A stretch of DNA of 64,000 nt, from assembly GCF_900101955.1 (NCBI RefSeq), contig NZ_FNAQ01000003.1, positions 231,392 to 295,391 of the forward strand, given 5' to 3'. This DNA is from Desulfuromonas thiophila (GTDB taxonomy: Bacteria; Desulfobacterota; Desulfuromonadia; Desulfuromonadales; Desulfuromonadaceae). This document shows, piece by piece, positions 55,332-63,794 of the stretch. Position 1 is the stretch's first letter, and each line of letters begins with the position of its first letter. Under the pieces are notes generated by a model. That model saw only the letters and a program-made list of their open reading frames with translations, did not search any database and was not told the origin of the DNA. A program made the translations under genes and the position numbers.

Positions 55332-57572
55332 ATGGCCGCGATCCCTTTGTTCTGCATCGAGAGCACAGCCAGCCGGCGGCGCCTGCCGTTGTTCTGGTGG
55401 GGGTTGCTGCTTGTGGGATTGCTGGTTCGGCTGCTGTCGTTGCCGGCGGTCGCCCATGCTCAACCGTCTTCGCCCGATCCGCTGGGGCTGACAGCGGCCG
55501 AGCGCGGCTTTCTGCAGCAAAACCGCCTGTTCGAGGTGCATGTCGAACCGGATTACATGCCCTTTGCCTATGTTGAGAATGGCCAGGCCAAGGGGTTTGT
55601 TGTCGATCTGGCCGATCTGCTGGCCGAACGTCTGGGTATCCGGTTCGTCTATCGCACCGATCACACCTGGGATCAGGCCCTTGAGGCCCTGCGCAATCGG
55701 CGTATCGATCTGGTGCTGGCTATGGTCGATACGCCCGAGCGGCGCGACTATGCCCGTTTCACCACAGCGGTGCTGAACACCTATGTCGGACTGGCCACCC
55801 GCCGGGACGACCGGCGACCGAAACAGCTGGAGGATTTTGCCGGCCGGCGTTTGGCGGTGGTGGCCGGTTACTGGCATGAGGCGGTGCTGCGCACGCATTA
55901 TCCCCGCATCGAACTGGTGCGCTATCCCGATCATCTGCGGGGTCTCGAAGCCCTGGCCGCCGGCACGGTGGACGGGCTGCTGTCGACCGACCCGGTACTG
56001 ACCTTTCATATTCGCCGCCATTACCTGCTCAATCTGGAAAGCCGGCCGCTGGTCGGTGACTGGTTCAAAACAACGCGTGAGGGCATTGGCGTGCGGCGTG
56101 ACTATCCGCTGCTGGTGTCGGCCCTGCAGAAGGCCCTCGACCGCATTGATGAAACCGAGCTCAACGCTCTGCGGCGCCGCTGGCTGATCGATAACGGCGG
56201 CGCAAACGAGGGGGGCTTGCAGCTGACCCTGGCGCAGCGGCGTTATCTGGAGGAACTGGGCGAGATCCGGGTGGCCATTGCTCCGGACTGGATGCCGCTG
56301 GAAGGACGCGATGCGCGCGGCCAGCATACCGGCTTTTCCGCCGACTATCTGGCGTTGCTGCAACAGCTGCTGCAGGTGCCACTACGGCTGCTCGACACCC
56401 CCAGTTGGGCCGACAGCGTGCAGGCCCTGCGTGATGGTCGCGCCGACTTGCTGCCGCTGGCGGCCGATACCCCTTCGCGGCGCGATGCGCTGATTTTTAC
56501 CCGTCCTTACCTCGACCTGCCGGTGGTGGTTGCCACCCGCGACGATGCCCTGTTTATTGAGAATGCTCACCAGCTGGTTGGCCGCCGCCTCGGCGCGGTG
56601 CGCGGCTATGCCGTGACCGAGCTGTTCCGTCAGCGCTATCCGGCCATCGAGCTGGTAGAACTGGCCTCCCTGGCCGAAGGCATTGACAAGGTGCATCGTG
56701 GCGAGCTGTTCGGCCTGGTCGATACGGTGGCGGCCCTGGGGCAGGCCATTGCCCGCCAGGGCTATAAGGATGTCCGCATCTCCGGCCAGCTCGATCTGCA
56801 GTTGCATCTGGGCATTGGCGTGCGCAAGGATGCGCCGGCGCTGCGTGATATTCTCGATCGGGCCGTGGCCGAGTTGGGGCCGCGCGAAGGGCCGCGGCTG
56901 TACAACAAGTGGGTGGCGGTGAGCTATCGCAGTGGCGTGCGACCGGTGGTGGTGCTGTGCACCGCCCTGGTGGGTGTCCTGGTGACCGGCGTGTTTGTCT
57001 ACCGCAACCGCCGCCTGCGCCAACTTAATCTGCAATTGGTGCAGGCGCACCTGCTGCTGGAGGAGAAATCGCGCGAGTTGGAACGCCTGTCGGTTACCGA
57101 CCGGCTGACCGGGCTGTATAATCGCCTGAAGATCGAGGAAACCTTCGATTACGAGTGGCGCCGCGAAAAACGCTACCAGCAACCGCTGTCGCTCATTTTG
57201 CTTGACCTTGACCACTTTAAACGTGTCAATGACACCTACGGTCACCAGCAGGGTGACCGGGTGCTCTGTGCCGTGGCGGCGGTGCTGCGGGGCCGGGCGC
57301 GGGAATCCGATCTGGTCGGTCGCTGGGGCGGCGAGGAGTACATGATCATCTGCCCCGGAACCAGTCTCGACGAGGCCCGTTTTCTGGCGCTGTCCCTGTG
57401 CCGCGCCATTGCCGGCCTCGACCTGGCGCCCCTGCCGCCCCAGACTGCCAGCTTCGGTGTTGCCACGGTGCATCCGGGTGATGAGCAGGGCGAGGTGTTC
57501 CGGCGGGCCGACCGGGCGCTGTACCGGGCCAAGGAGCACGGCCGCAACTGTGTGGTGGCTGAATATGAATAG
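55332..57572 (+). CDS. Membrane diguanylate cyclase with two periplasmic solute-binding domains
   Basis: A 746-residue sensor-effector. A signal/anchor (residues 15-43) is followed by two tandem SBP_bac_3-type domains (about 55-285 and 295-530; DYMPFAYVENGQAKGFVVDLAD, DWMPLEGRDARGQHTGFSAD), a membrane segment at about 537-558, a short coiled coil, and a GGDEF domain (about 586-746). The active site is GGEEY (666-670), with the inhibitory RxxD (RESD) five residues before it, so it should make c-di-GMP and be product-inhibited. Periplasmic amino acids or organic acids are the likely signal. The start is uncertain, with no strong ribosome site. Confidence 0.9.
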   Translation: MAAIPLFCIESTASRRRLPLFWWGLLLVGLLVRLLSLPAVAHAQPSSPDPLGLTAAERGFLQQNRLFEVHVEPDYMPFAYVENGQAKGFVVDLADLLAERLGIRFVYRTDHTWDQALEALRNRRIDLVLAMVDTPERRDYARFTTAVLNTYVGLATRRDDRRPKQLEDFAGRRLAVVAGYWHEAVLRTHYPRIELVRYPDHLRGLEALAAGTVDGLLSTDPVLTFHIRRHYLLNLESRPLVGDWFKTTREGIGVRRDYPLLVSALQKALDRIDETELNALRRRWLIDNGGANEGGLQLTLAQRRYLEELGEIRVAIAPDWMPLEGRDARGQHTGFSADYLALLQQLLQVPLRLLDTPSWADSVQALRDGRADLLPLAADTPSRRDALIFTRPYLDLPVVVATRDDALFIENAHQLVGRRLGAVRGYAVTELFRQRYPAIELVELASLAEGIDKVHRGELFGLVDTVAALGQAIARQGYKDVRISGQLDLQLHLGIGVRKDAPALRDILDRAVAELGPREGPRLYNKWVAVSYRSGVRPVVVLCTALVGVLVTGVFVYRNRRLRQLNLQLVQAHLLLEEKSRELERLSVTDRLTGLYNRLKIEETFDYEWRREKRYQQPLSLILLDLDHFKRVNDTYGHQQGDRVLCAVAAVLRGRARESDLVGRWGGEEYMIICPGTSLDEARFLALSLCRAIAGLDLAPLPPQTASFGVATVHPGDEQGEVFRRADRALYRAKEHGRNCVVAEYE

Positions 57573-57620
57573 TTGCAACTCCGGGTGCCAGCGGCGCCAC
57601 CAGCGGAATTGAACGGTGGC

Positions 57621-58445
57621 ATGGATCTGCATCTGACCATCCTTGGCAGTGGCACCAGTACCGGGGTGCCGGTGATCGGCTGCCGCTGTGCCGTCTGCCG
57701 TTCGGGCGATGCCCGCAACCAGCGCAGCCGCTGCAGCGCCCTGCTGGGCTGGGACGGCCATCAGGTTCTGATCGACAGCGGCCCGGATCTGCGCCAGCAG
57801 GCCCTGCGCAGCGCCCTGACGGCGGTGGATGCGGTGCTTTATACCCACGCCCACGCCGACCATATCCACGGCATTGACGATCTGCGCATGTTCAACGCCC
57901 TGTCGGGCCGGCCGATTCCGATCTACGGCAGCGCTGCGGTGCTGCAGCGCTTGCGCCGCAGTTTCCCCTATATTTTCGGCGACGAGGCCCGCGCCGGCTT
58001 TTCGCCCCAGCTGCTGCCGCAGCCGGTGGAGGGCCCGTTTCACCTGTTTGGCCGCCTGGTGGTGCCGCTGGTGCTGCCCCATGGCCAGGGCGAGGTGCTG
58101 GGTTACCGCATCGGCCCGTTGGCCTATCTGACCGATTGCAGTGCCGTGCCGGAGGCGGCCCTGGCCTGTTTGCAGGGGCTGGAACTGCTGGTTATCGGCG
58201 GGTTGCGTTTTCGGCCCCATGCCAGCCATCTGACCGTCAGTCAGGCCCTGGCCGTGATTGAGCGGTTGCGGCCGCGCCAGGCGCTGCTGACCCATTTGAG
58301 CCACGATGTGGACGCCACACGCCATGCCGGATTGCTGCCAGCCGGAGTGGCCTTTGCCTACGATGGCCTGCAGCTGCGTCTGCCGGCGGGAGACGAACCC
58401 TCAAGTGATGCACCAGGAACTGCGCCTGCACGGCCATATCGATGA
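57621..58445 (+). CDS. PhnP-like metallo-beta-lactamase hydrolase
   Basis: A 274-residue hydrolase. The N-terminus has LGSGTSTGVPVIGCRCAVC with the extra Cys cluster of PhnP-like proteins. The metal site is THAHADHIHGIDD, then LPHGQGEVLGYRIG, YLTDCSAVP and LTHLSHD. Family members are cyclic phosphodiesterases or lipoate/octanoate-related hydrolases; no phn genes are near. It lies 48 bases after the cyclase gene and overlaps the next gene by 38 bases. Confidence 0.9.
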   Translation: MDLHLTILGSGTSTGVPVIGCRCAVCRSGDARNQRSRCSALLGWDGHQVLIDSGPDLRQQALRSALTAVDAVLYTHAHADHIHGIDDLRMFNALSGRPIPIYGSAAVLQRLRRSFPYIFGDEARAGFSPQLLPQPVEGPFHLFGRLVVPLVLPHGQGEVLGYRIGPLAYLTDCSAVPEAALACLQGLELLVIGGLRFRPHASHLTVSQALAVIERLRPRQALLTHLSHDVDATRHAGLLPAGVAFAYDGLQLRLPAGDEPSSDAPGTAPARPYR

Positions 58446-60225
58446 CGCGGTGGAGTATTTCGTCACCGTGGCCGGCCGCGATGCCCAGCGCTTCCATTTC
58501 TACGAGCGCAGTGGCGACGGCCTGCGCATCTTCGCGCCGGGCAACGAGATTCGGCTCGACGCCACCGGTCTGACCCACTGGGGTAACGGCGGCAGCTTCT
58601 GTGCCTACATGCACGGCGTTGAACAGCCGCTGGCCGATCTGCTGAAGAAGGATGTCTGCAACCGACTGGTGCTGTTCGGTGCCCGCTACCGGGACAACGG
58701 TGAGTTGCAATTCAGCAGCGATACCGGCGGGCGTATTCCCTATGACAGCATCTTCGAAGAGGGGCATGCCATCAGCAACTGCTTCTTCTTTGTCACCGGC
58801 TCGGTGTATGGCGCCCTGGCCACCCAGCAGGAAGGCCTGCTGTGCCTGCTGGGCAAGATTCTCAAGCGCACGGCGCGGGTGGCCGAAAGTGATGATGCCC
58901 GTCTGGTTGACGAGCTGTTCGGTCTGCTGGGCCACAAGAGCTACTTCTACCTGCTGCGGCTGATCCACAAAAAACATCTGGCCTACCAGGAGCTGTTCCG
59001 CGATCTGTATTTCCGTTACCGCGCCATCCCCGATGGCGAGTTCGAGCGTCTGCGGGCGCTGGCCCAGCGGCTTGACATCAGCCAGAGCCAGCAGCGCCGC
59101 ATCCGTATCGCGGTGATGTACAGCCATCGCGATAACCGTCCGGTGGTCGATGAATACCGCGACATTCTGGTGGACTGCCATTTGCGTGGCGCCATCAGCC
59201 GGCAGGAGAACGCCCGGCTGACGCGGCTGAAAACCCTGGCGACGCGCAATAAGATTCCCCCCGCCCTGTTTGAACCCCTCGATCGGCATCTGCGCTACGA
59301 CAAACTGGTTGACCAGGAGCAGGACTACATCGCCGCCACCCGCGAGATTCTGTCCGGCCTGCTGCAGGACAACCCGCGTCTGAGCGCCGTCATCACCCGG
59401 GAGGATCTGGTGCGGCTGCTGCACAGCAAGCGTCAGGCCCTGCTCAACCGCGACTACCTGTTTGACCAGATCGTGCTCGAAACCAGCCGCATCTGCGATG
59501 AGCGGGTTCATGGCGGCGCCGATATCGCCCTGGCTGAACGGTTGCGCGGCATTCTCGACGCCTTCGATCATTTCGAACGCTGCCTGAAGGAAATCAACAA
59601 TCTGGCCTTCATGGTGACGGTGCGCATCCAGGAGACCATGCTGACCGAGCTGCAGCGCAGCTACCGCCAGTTCGAACGGCTGCAGCCTGGTCTGTTCGAG
59701 GAACTGCTGCTGAGCGATGTGCTGTGCAACCGCTTTCTCGGCAGCTATGGCCGGCGCAAGCTGCTCTGTTTGCGCGAGGCCCTGCGTGCCGGCATGGCGC
59801 GAGCGGTCCTGTTGACCCAGCTGCAGCAGATCACCGACGAGGAACGGCTGCACGGTCAGCTGCTGCACCTGCTCAAGCAGCTGTTGCAGGCCGACTATGT
59901 CAGCGACCTGCAGGGCGCGGCGGTGGAGCTGCTGCGCCAGCAGGTGCTGGCGGCGGTTGATCTGGTGACGGCCGAGCAGCGGGCCTGCGCCGAGCGTCTG
60001 TTCCGTCAGCTGCTGGTGCAGCTGGAAACCGAGCGCTACTATCTGCAGCAGCTGCTGCCGCGGATTCTGCGTCAGCGCCTGGCCGAGCTGCGCGAGGATT
60101 TTCTGCTCAATTCGGGACTTGACCGTTTCTATGTCGAGGAGCTGGAAAACGCCTATGTGGCACGGACCGGCCTGGCCACCGAGGTTCTTGAACAACTGCG
60201 CCGCCAGGCGGCGGAGATCGCATAG
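58408..60225 (+). CDS. Conserved protein of unknown function, TIGR04442-like
   Basis: A 605-residue soluble protein with no signal peptide and no membrane segment. The N-terminal 130 residues look beta-rich (LRLHGHIDDAVEYFVTVAG, HWGNGGSFCAYMHGVEQPL); the remainder is strongly helical with many Arg/Leu/Gln residues and no recognised catalytic motif. I recall it as the TIGR04442 family, found mainly in Geobacter relatives, but could not check. It overlaps the PhnP-like gene by 38 bases. ATG 58408 (or the GTG just before) was chosen because GGGAGA lies upstream. Confidence 0.7.
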   Translation: MHQELRLHGHIDDAVEYFVTVAGRDAQRFHFYERSGDGLRIFAPGNEIRLDATGLTHWGNGGSFCAYMHGVEQPLADLLKKDVCNRLVLFGARYRDNGELQFSSDTGGRIPYDSIFEEGHAISNCFFFVTGSVYGALATQQEGLLCLLGKILKRTARVAESDDARLVDELFGLLGHKSYFYLLRLIHKKHLAYQELFRDLYFRYRAIPDGEFERLRALAQRLDISQSQQRRIRIAVMYSHRDNRPVVDEYRDILVDCHLRGAISRQENARLTRLKTLATRNKIPPALFEPLDRHLRYDKLVDQEQDYIAATREILSGLLQDNPRLSAVITREDLVRLLHSKRQALLNRDYLFDQIVLETSRICDERVHGGADIALAERLRGILDAFDHFERCLKEINNLAFMVTVRIQETMLTELQRSYRQFERLQPGLFEELLLSDVLCNRFLGSYGRRKLLCLREALRAGMARAVLLTQLQQITDEERLHGQLLHLLKQLLQADYVSDLQGAAVELLRQQVLAAVDLVTAEQRACAERLFRQLLVQLETERYYLQQLLPRILRQRLAELREDFLLNSGLDRFYVEELENAYVARTGLATEVLEQLRRQAAEIA

Positions 60226-60259
60226 CAGTGCCCGGCACGGGCCTGTTGTGGAGGCGAAG

Positions 60260-60529
60260 ATGTTGCCCTTGCTGAATGCCGACGGCCTGGTGCAGGCCAA
60301 AACCCGGATGGGATTGCGCATGGTGGCGCTGTACGGCCTGCTCTATGGCGCCTTTGTGCTGTTGCATATCTTCTGGCCGCAGCTGCCGGCGCGCCAGCTG
60401 GCCGGCCTGAGCCTTGGTTTGCTGCTGGGGCTGGTGTTGCTGCTGGTGTCCCTGCTGCTGGCGCTGCTCTACCATGTGCTGTGCTGCCGGTTGGAACGGC
60501 GTCACGCCGCCGGCGGGGAGCGGCCCTAG
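60260..60529 (+). CDS. DUF485 small membrane subunit of a sodium:solute symporter
   Basis: An 89-residue protein with two membrane helices (about residues 22-42 and 50-78). The pattern fits DUF485 (YjcH-like) proteins that accompany acetate-type symporters. GGAGGCGAAG precedes the ATG. The symporter gene starts 2 bases after its stop, so the two are a unit. It is too short to assign further. Confidence 0.8.
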   Translation: MLPLLNADGLVQAKTRMGLRMVALYGLLYGAFVLLHIFWPQLPARQLAGLSLGLLLGLVLLLVSLLLALLYHVLCCRLERRHAAGGERP

Positions 60530-60531
60530 CC

Positions 60532-62442
60532 ATGCTGGTGGAACAGTCGCGTCTGGCGGTGGCCCTGTTTCTGCTGATGGTCGCGGCGGTGGTCGGCCTG
60601 TCGATTCAGCTGGTCCGGCGCACCAGTTCACCCGCCGGCTATTTTGTTGCCGGTGGCCGCATCCACTGGGGGGTCAATGGTATCGCCTTTGTCGGCGACT
60701 ATCTCTCGGCCGCGTCCTTTCTCGGTGTCAGCGGCCTGATCGCCACGGTCGGCTATGATGGCGTGCTCTACTCCGTTGGTTTTCTGTGCGGCTGGGTGGT
60801 GGCCCTGTTTCTGGTGGCCGAGCCCATGCGCCGGCTGGGCCGGTTGACCTTCACCGACGCCCTCGATGCCCGTTTCAACTGCCGGCCGTTGCGGCTGGTG
60901 GCGGCCATCAGCACCCTGGTGGTATCGCTGTTCTACCTGATTCCGCAGATGGTTGGTGCCGGTGCCCTGGTCACGCCGCTGCTGGGCATTCCCTATTATC
61001 TTGGCGTGCTGCTGGTTGGCGTGGTGGTCACGGTCATTGTCGCCACCTCGGGCATGACCTCCACCACCTACATCCAGTTCATCAAGGGTATCGCCCTGCT
61101 GCTGGTGTCCCTGGTGCTGACCCTGGCACTGCTGCAGCGCGGCCTGGTGGCACCGCCGGCCCTGGCGCCGCCGGCCACCCCGCTGGTGACACTGCAGGGC
61201 CAGATCAGCGCCGCTGGTCTGCAACTGGCTGATCCGGCCTGGCAGGCGGCGTCCGACTGGCAGCAGTCGCCGGCTTATGCCGCCGGGTTCGTGCCGCTGC
61301 GGCGGACCGATGGCGAGGTAGTGCCCTGGTGGCTCGCCACGGAGGAAAACGGTGCCCTGCTGCTGTATCAGACCCAGTACCAGCAGCGCGATGGCGCTGG
61401 TCACTGGCTTTACAACGGCGCACCGCCGGAGGCCGGCCGGCTGTTTGCCGTTGGCCATCTGGCGCGACTTGCCGGCGGTGATGGTCTGCGTACCGGACCG
61501 CTGTCACCGCTGGCCTTTTTGCGTGTTCTCTATCGCAGTGAACTGTATCTGTGGCCGTCACGGGTCTATCGTGATGCCGGTGGACAGCCGGTGCAGGTGT
61601 TTTATCCCCAGCGCACGGCCGGCGCCTGCCTGTTTCAGCCCGGCGGCCTGTTCCCGCTGGCCGAGGGCGGCTGGCGCGACCGGCTGGATTTCCTGTCGCT
61701 GATGCTGGCGCTGGTGTGCGGCACCGCCGCCTTGCCGCATATTCTGATCCGCTACTACACGGTGCCCAGCCAGGCAGCGGCACGCCGTTCCACCGTGGTC
61801 GCCATCGGCGGCATCGGCTTGTTTTATCTGCTGAGCGTTTTTCTTGGTTTTGGCGCCATGGCCTCGGGCTGTATCAACGTGATGGACAGCAACATGACCT
61901 TGCCGCTGCTGGCGCGCTCCTTCGGTCAGCCGCTGTTCGCGGTGGTGACGGCGGTGGCCTTTACCGCCGTGCTGGGCACGGTCAGCGGCCTGATCGTTGC
62001 CGCGTCCGGCGCCGTGGCGCATGACATCATGGATCGTTTCATGGGGCTGCAGATGAGTGCCACCGACAAGGTGGTGGCCGGCCGGCTGGTGGCGGTGGTT
62101 CTCGGCTGCATCGCCATCTGGCTGGGGATTGTGTTCGAGGGTATGAACGTGTCCTATCTGGCCGGCTGGGCCTTTGCCCTGGCGGCCGCGGCCAACCTGC
62201 CGGCGTTGTTGCTGGCGCTGTTTTGGCCTCGGGCCACCTGGCAGGGGCTGGTGGCCTCCATTATCACTGGCCTGGTGGCCGCCCTGCTGCTGATTCTACT
62301 GTCGCCCGAAATGTACCTGCGTTACGGTCTGCTGGCCGCCGACGCGCCCTTTGCCCTCAACCAGCCGGCCCTGGTGGCGCTGCCGCTGTCGACCCTGGTG
62401 CTGGTACTGGTGTCGCGTCTGACCCGGCGGCGCGGCGCTTGA
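60532..62442 (+). CDS. Sodium:solute symporter (ActP-like) with large extramembrane insert
   Basis: A 636-residue SSS-family transporter of about 13 membrane segments. Conserved are the N-terminal GYFVAGGRIHWGVNGIAFVGDYLSA split across helix 1-2, SFLGVSGLIATVGYDG, VGAGALVTPLLG and GMTSTTYIQFIKG. Between residues about 204 and 375 lies a hydrophilic insert that ordinary ActP proteins lack. With the DUF485 subunit it probably imports acetate or a related monocarboxylate. It ends at a strong terminator. Confidence 0.9.
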   Translation: MLVEQSRLAVALFLLMVAAVVGLSIQLVRRTSSPAGYFVAGGRIHWGVNGIAFVGDYLSAASFLGVSGLIATVGYDGVLYSVGFLCGWVVALFLVAEPMRRLGRLTFTDALDARFNCRPLRLVAAISTLVVSLFYLIPQMVGAGALVTPLLGIPYYLGVLLVGVVVTVIVATSGMTSTTYIQFIKGIALLLVSLVLTLALLQRGLVAPPALAPPATPLVTLQGQISAAGLQLADPAWQAASDWQQSPAYAAGFVPLRRTDGEVVPWWLATEENGALLLYQTQYQQRDGAGHWLYNGAPPEAGRLFAVGHLARLAGGDGLRTGPLSPLAFLRVLYRSELYLWPSRVYRDAGGQPVQVFYPQRTAGACLFQPGGLFPLAEGGWRDRLDFLSLMLALVCGTAALPHILIRYYTVPSQAAARRSTVVAIGGIGLFYLLSVFLGFGAMASGCINVMDSNMTLPLLARSFGQPLFAVVTAVAFTAVLGTVSGLIVAASGAVAHDIMDRFMGLQMSATDKVVAGRLVAVVLGCIAIWLGIVFEGMNVSYLAGWAFALAAAANLPALLLALFWPRATWQGLVASIITGLVAALLLILLSPEMYLRYGLLAADAPFALNQPALVALPLSTLVLVLVSRLTRRRGA

Positions 62443-62471
62443 CCGTTTGCCGCCAGCTGTGCCTTCTGCGA

Positions 62472-62512
62472 CCAGCACCGTCACCCAGGTGACGGTGCTG
62501 GATCTTTCTTTT
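62472..62512 (+). terminator. Terminator of the DUF485-symporter operon
   Basis: CCAGCACCGTCAC and GTGACGGTGCTGG form a perfect 13-bp stem with a 4-base loop, followed by a T-rich tract (atctttctttt). It begins 30 bases after the stop codon. Confidence 0.92.
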
Positions 62513-62707
62513 CCCTCCCGCCTGAAACCCTGCCGCTGTGTTGCCGTCTTGGTCGATGTTCTGACCGGGCCGGGCGACCGCCGTGCGTGCACTATCCCTT
62601 CATTCCGATAAAACAATTTCTTTTTTCCTGCGCCTGCAGGGGTTGCCATTGGGGTATTTTTTGCCATACTCGGTATCAAACGGGCAACAAGCGGGGCGAT
62701 GGCGGCC

Positions 62708-62740
62708 CTGGACAAGAACAGTTTTAAAACAACTGTCCAG
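62708..62740. repeat. Nested inverted repeat in the leader region
   Basis: Outer arms CTGGACA/TGTCCAG enclose overlapping inner arms ACAGTT/AACTGT and a GTTTTAAAAC palindrome. The outer and inner pairings compete, so it could be an operator or a switchable hairpin. Confidence 0.6.
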
Positions 62741-62894
62741 CCACTTTTCGACGGGCTTCTGTAGTGCTGTTTTGTTCTATTGCAGTAAAACACGGAGGTG
62801 AGTTAAAAAATAAATTCGGCAACTTATTGAACAATATCATTTTTTTGATTTTAGCCGTTGCCCCGGCCAGCCGCTGGCGCAGCCGGGGGCGATG

Positions 62895-62923
62895 TTGGCA
62901 GGTCAAAGCGAAATCCGTATAAC
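62895..62923 (+). promoter_or_regulatory. Sigma-70 promoter for the small membrane protein genes
   Basis: TTGGCA, a 17-base spacer, then TATAAC; both hexamers match at 5 of 6 positions. It lies about 112 bases before the first start codon. A second candidate (TTGACA at 62934, then CATAAG at 62958) overlaps downstream. Confidence 0.65.
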
Positions 62924-63035
62924 AACATTTTACTTGACAGTAAAAAAGCCGCTGTGGCATAAGTTTCATCAAGATCAGAACGCTGTTTAATTTTATCAGA
63001 CTGCTACCAGCCAGGTGGCGGAAGGGGAGGTACCC

Positions 63036-63179
63036 ATGGACGACAGCCTGTATTACCTGATGGGCGCTGTCATCACCGGCGGCGCGCTGATCTGTTTCCT
63101 GTTCGCCTATATCAGTGATCACCGGGAACAGAGCGGCCGGCGGCGCCGCTCGCTTTACTCGCGCATCAATCGGCAGTAA
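63036..63179 (+). CDS. Small membrane protein, 47 residues
   Basis: A short open frame with a strong ribosome site (GGGGAGG, five bases before the ATG). It encodes MDDSLYYLMGAVITGGALIC at the start, one membrane helix (about residues 8-28), then a short basic tail rich in Arg (SGRRRRSLYSRINRQ). It is probably co-transcribed with the DUF4212-like gene 153 bases downstream and may be an accessory subunit. I do not recognise the family. Confidence 0.65.
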   Translation: MDDSLYYLMGAVITGGALICFLFAYISDHREQSGRRRRSLYSRINRQ

Positions 63180-63332
63180 TCCGCTGCATGGTTTAAGGCT
63201 CTCAACCCGTTTGGCGAAAGGAGGCGCTCACACAAAACGGACAGATTCTGATGCACCGGCAACAAAGGTACAACGCGTTATGTGGTCCGCCGGGGTGGTT
63301 CCCCGACGGCTTCTCACCAAGGAGGTATGGGT

Positions 63333-63707
63333 ATGGAAAGAGATGTAAATATTAACTTTTTCAGGCCGGTCGGCGAATTTATGACCAAGGACGTGAGCAT
63401 GAAGAAGCTCATCCTGGTGATCTGGTTTGTGGCGACCTACGGCTTCCTGTTTCTGCTCAAGCTGGTGGCCGATCCGAGTGTGACGACACAGGTTACGCTC
63501 AGCACTGGCGAGGTGGTGACCCAGGTGGCCGGCCAGAGTTGGTTGACGGAGACGCAGTTCCTTGGCTTCCCGTTCCACTACTGGTATTCGGCGCAGTTCT
63601 GCATCGCACTGTATGTCTTCCTGTGCTGGTGGTACTGCAAGTTCATCGACAAGCTTGAAAAAGAGCATTCTAAAAAAGCCTCCTCCGCAGAATCTGTGGG
63701 TAGGTAG
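63333..63707 (+). CDS. DUF4212-like small subunit of a sodium:solute symporter
   Basis: A 124-residue membrane protein with two helices: KKLILVIWFVATYGFLFLLK (about residues 23-42) and, after an extracytoplasmic stretch, HYWYSAQFCIALYVFLCWWY (about 82-101), then IDKLEKEHSK. The FPFHYWYSAQ...DKLEKE end fits the pattern of DUF4212 subunits, which precede the large symporter subunit. Here an insertion sequence follows instead. GGAGG lies upstream; ATG 63333 has better spacing than ATG 63327. Confidence 0.75.
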   Translation: MERDVNINFFRPVGEFMTKDVSMKKLILVIWFVATYGFLFLLKLVADPSVTTQVTLSTGEVVTQVAGQSWLTETQFLGFPFHYWYSAQFCIALYVFLCWWYCKFIDKLEKEHSKKASSAESVGR

Positions 63708-63720
63708 CAGTAAAAATTAG

Positions 63721-63794
63721 AGCATTGTCTCCCCCGGGTGGATAGGATGGTTTTTGCAGAAACTAACCAATCCAAACCGAAAGAAGACAATGCT
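63721..63794 (+). promoter_or_regulatory. Long hairpin sequestering the transposase start codon
   Basis: AGCATTGTCT (63721-63730) and AGACAATGCT (63785-63794) are perfect inverted repeats. Inside them GGATGGTT (63745-63752) pairs with AACCAATCC (63765-63773) with one bulge. The transposase ATG (63790) lies in the 3' arm, so RNA reading in from outside the element would bury the start codon. Confidence 0.65.

Larger units (their letters stand above)
62443..63035. other. 593-bp AT-rich, structured intergenic region
   Basis: After the symporter terminator the sequence is clearly more AT-rich than the rest of the window and has no coding signal. It contains a nested inverted repeat (62708-62740), a possible structured stretch (62640-62690, arms GTTGCC/GGCAAC), an FNR/CRP-like site (TTGAA-caat-ATCAT at 62827-62840), and two overlapping promoter candidates near 62895-62963. 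It looks like a regulated leader for the small genes downstream. Confidence 0.6.

Noticed and set aside
56382..58325. 647-codon antisense frame across the diguanylate cyclase and PhnP-like genes
   Set aside because: It spans two clear genes, is rich in Gln/His/Arg and has no recognisable domain.
58237..60321. 694-codon antisense frame opposite the TIGR04442-like gene
   Set aside because: The composition is typical of a complementary-strand shadow; the plus-strand frame has a ribosome site and helical protein pattern.
62827..62840. FNR/CRP-like site as a stand-alone regulatory call
   Set aside because: TTGAA-N4-ATCAT differs from consensus in both halves; in AT-rich DNA such matches are common, so it is only mentioned in the region description.
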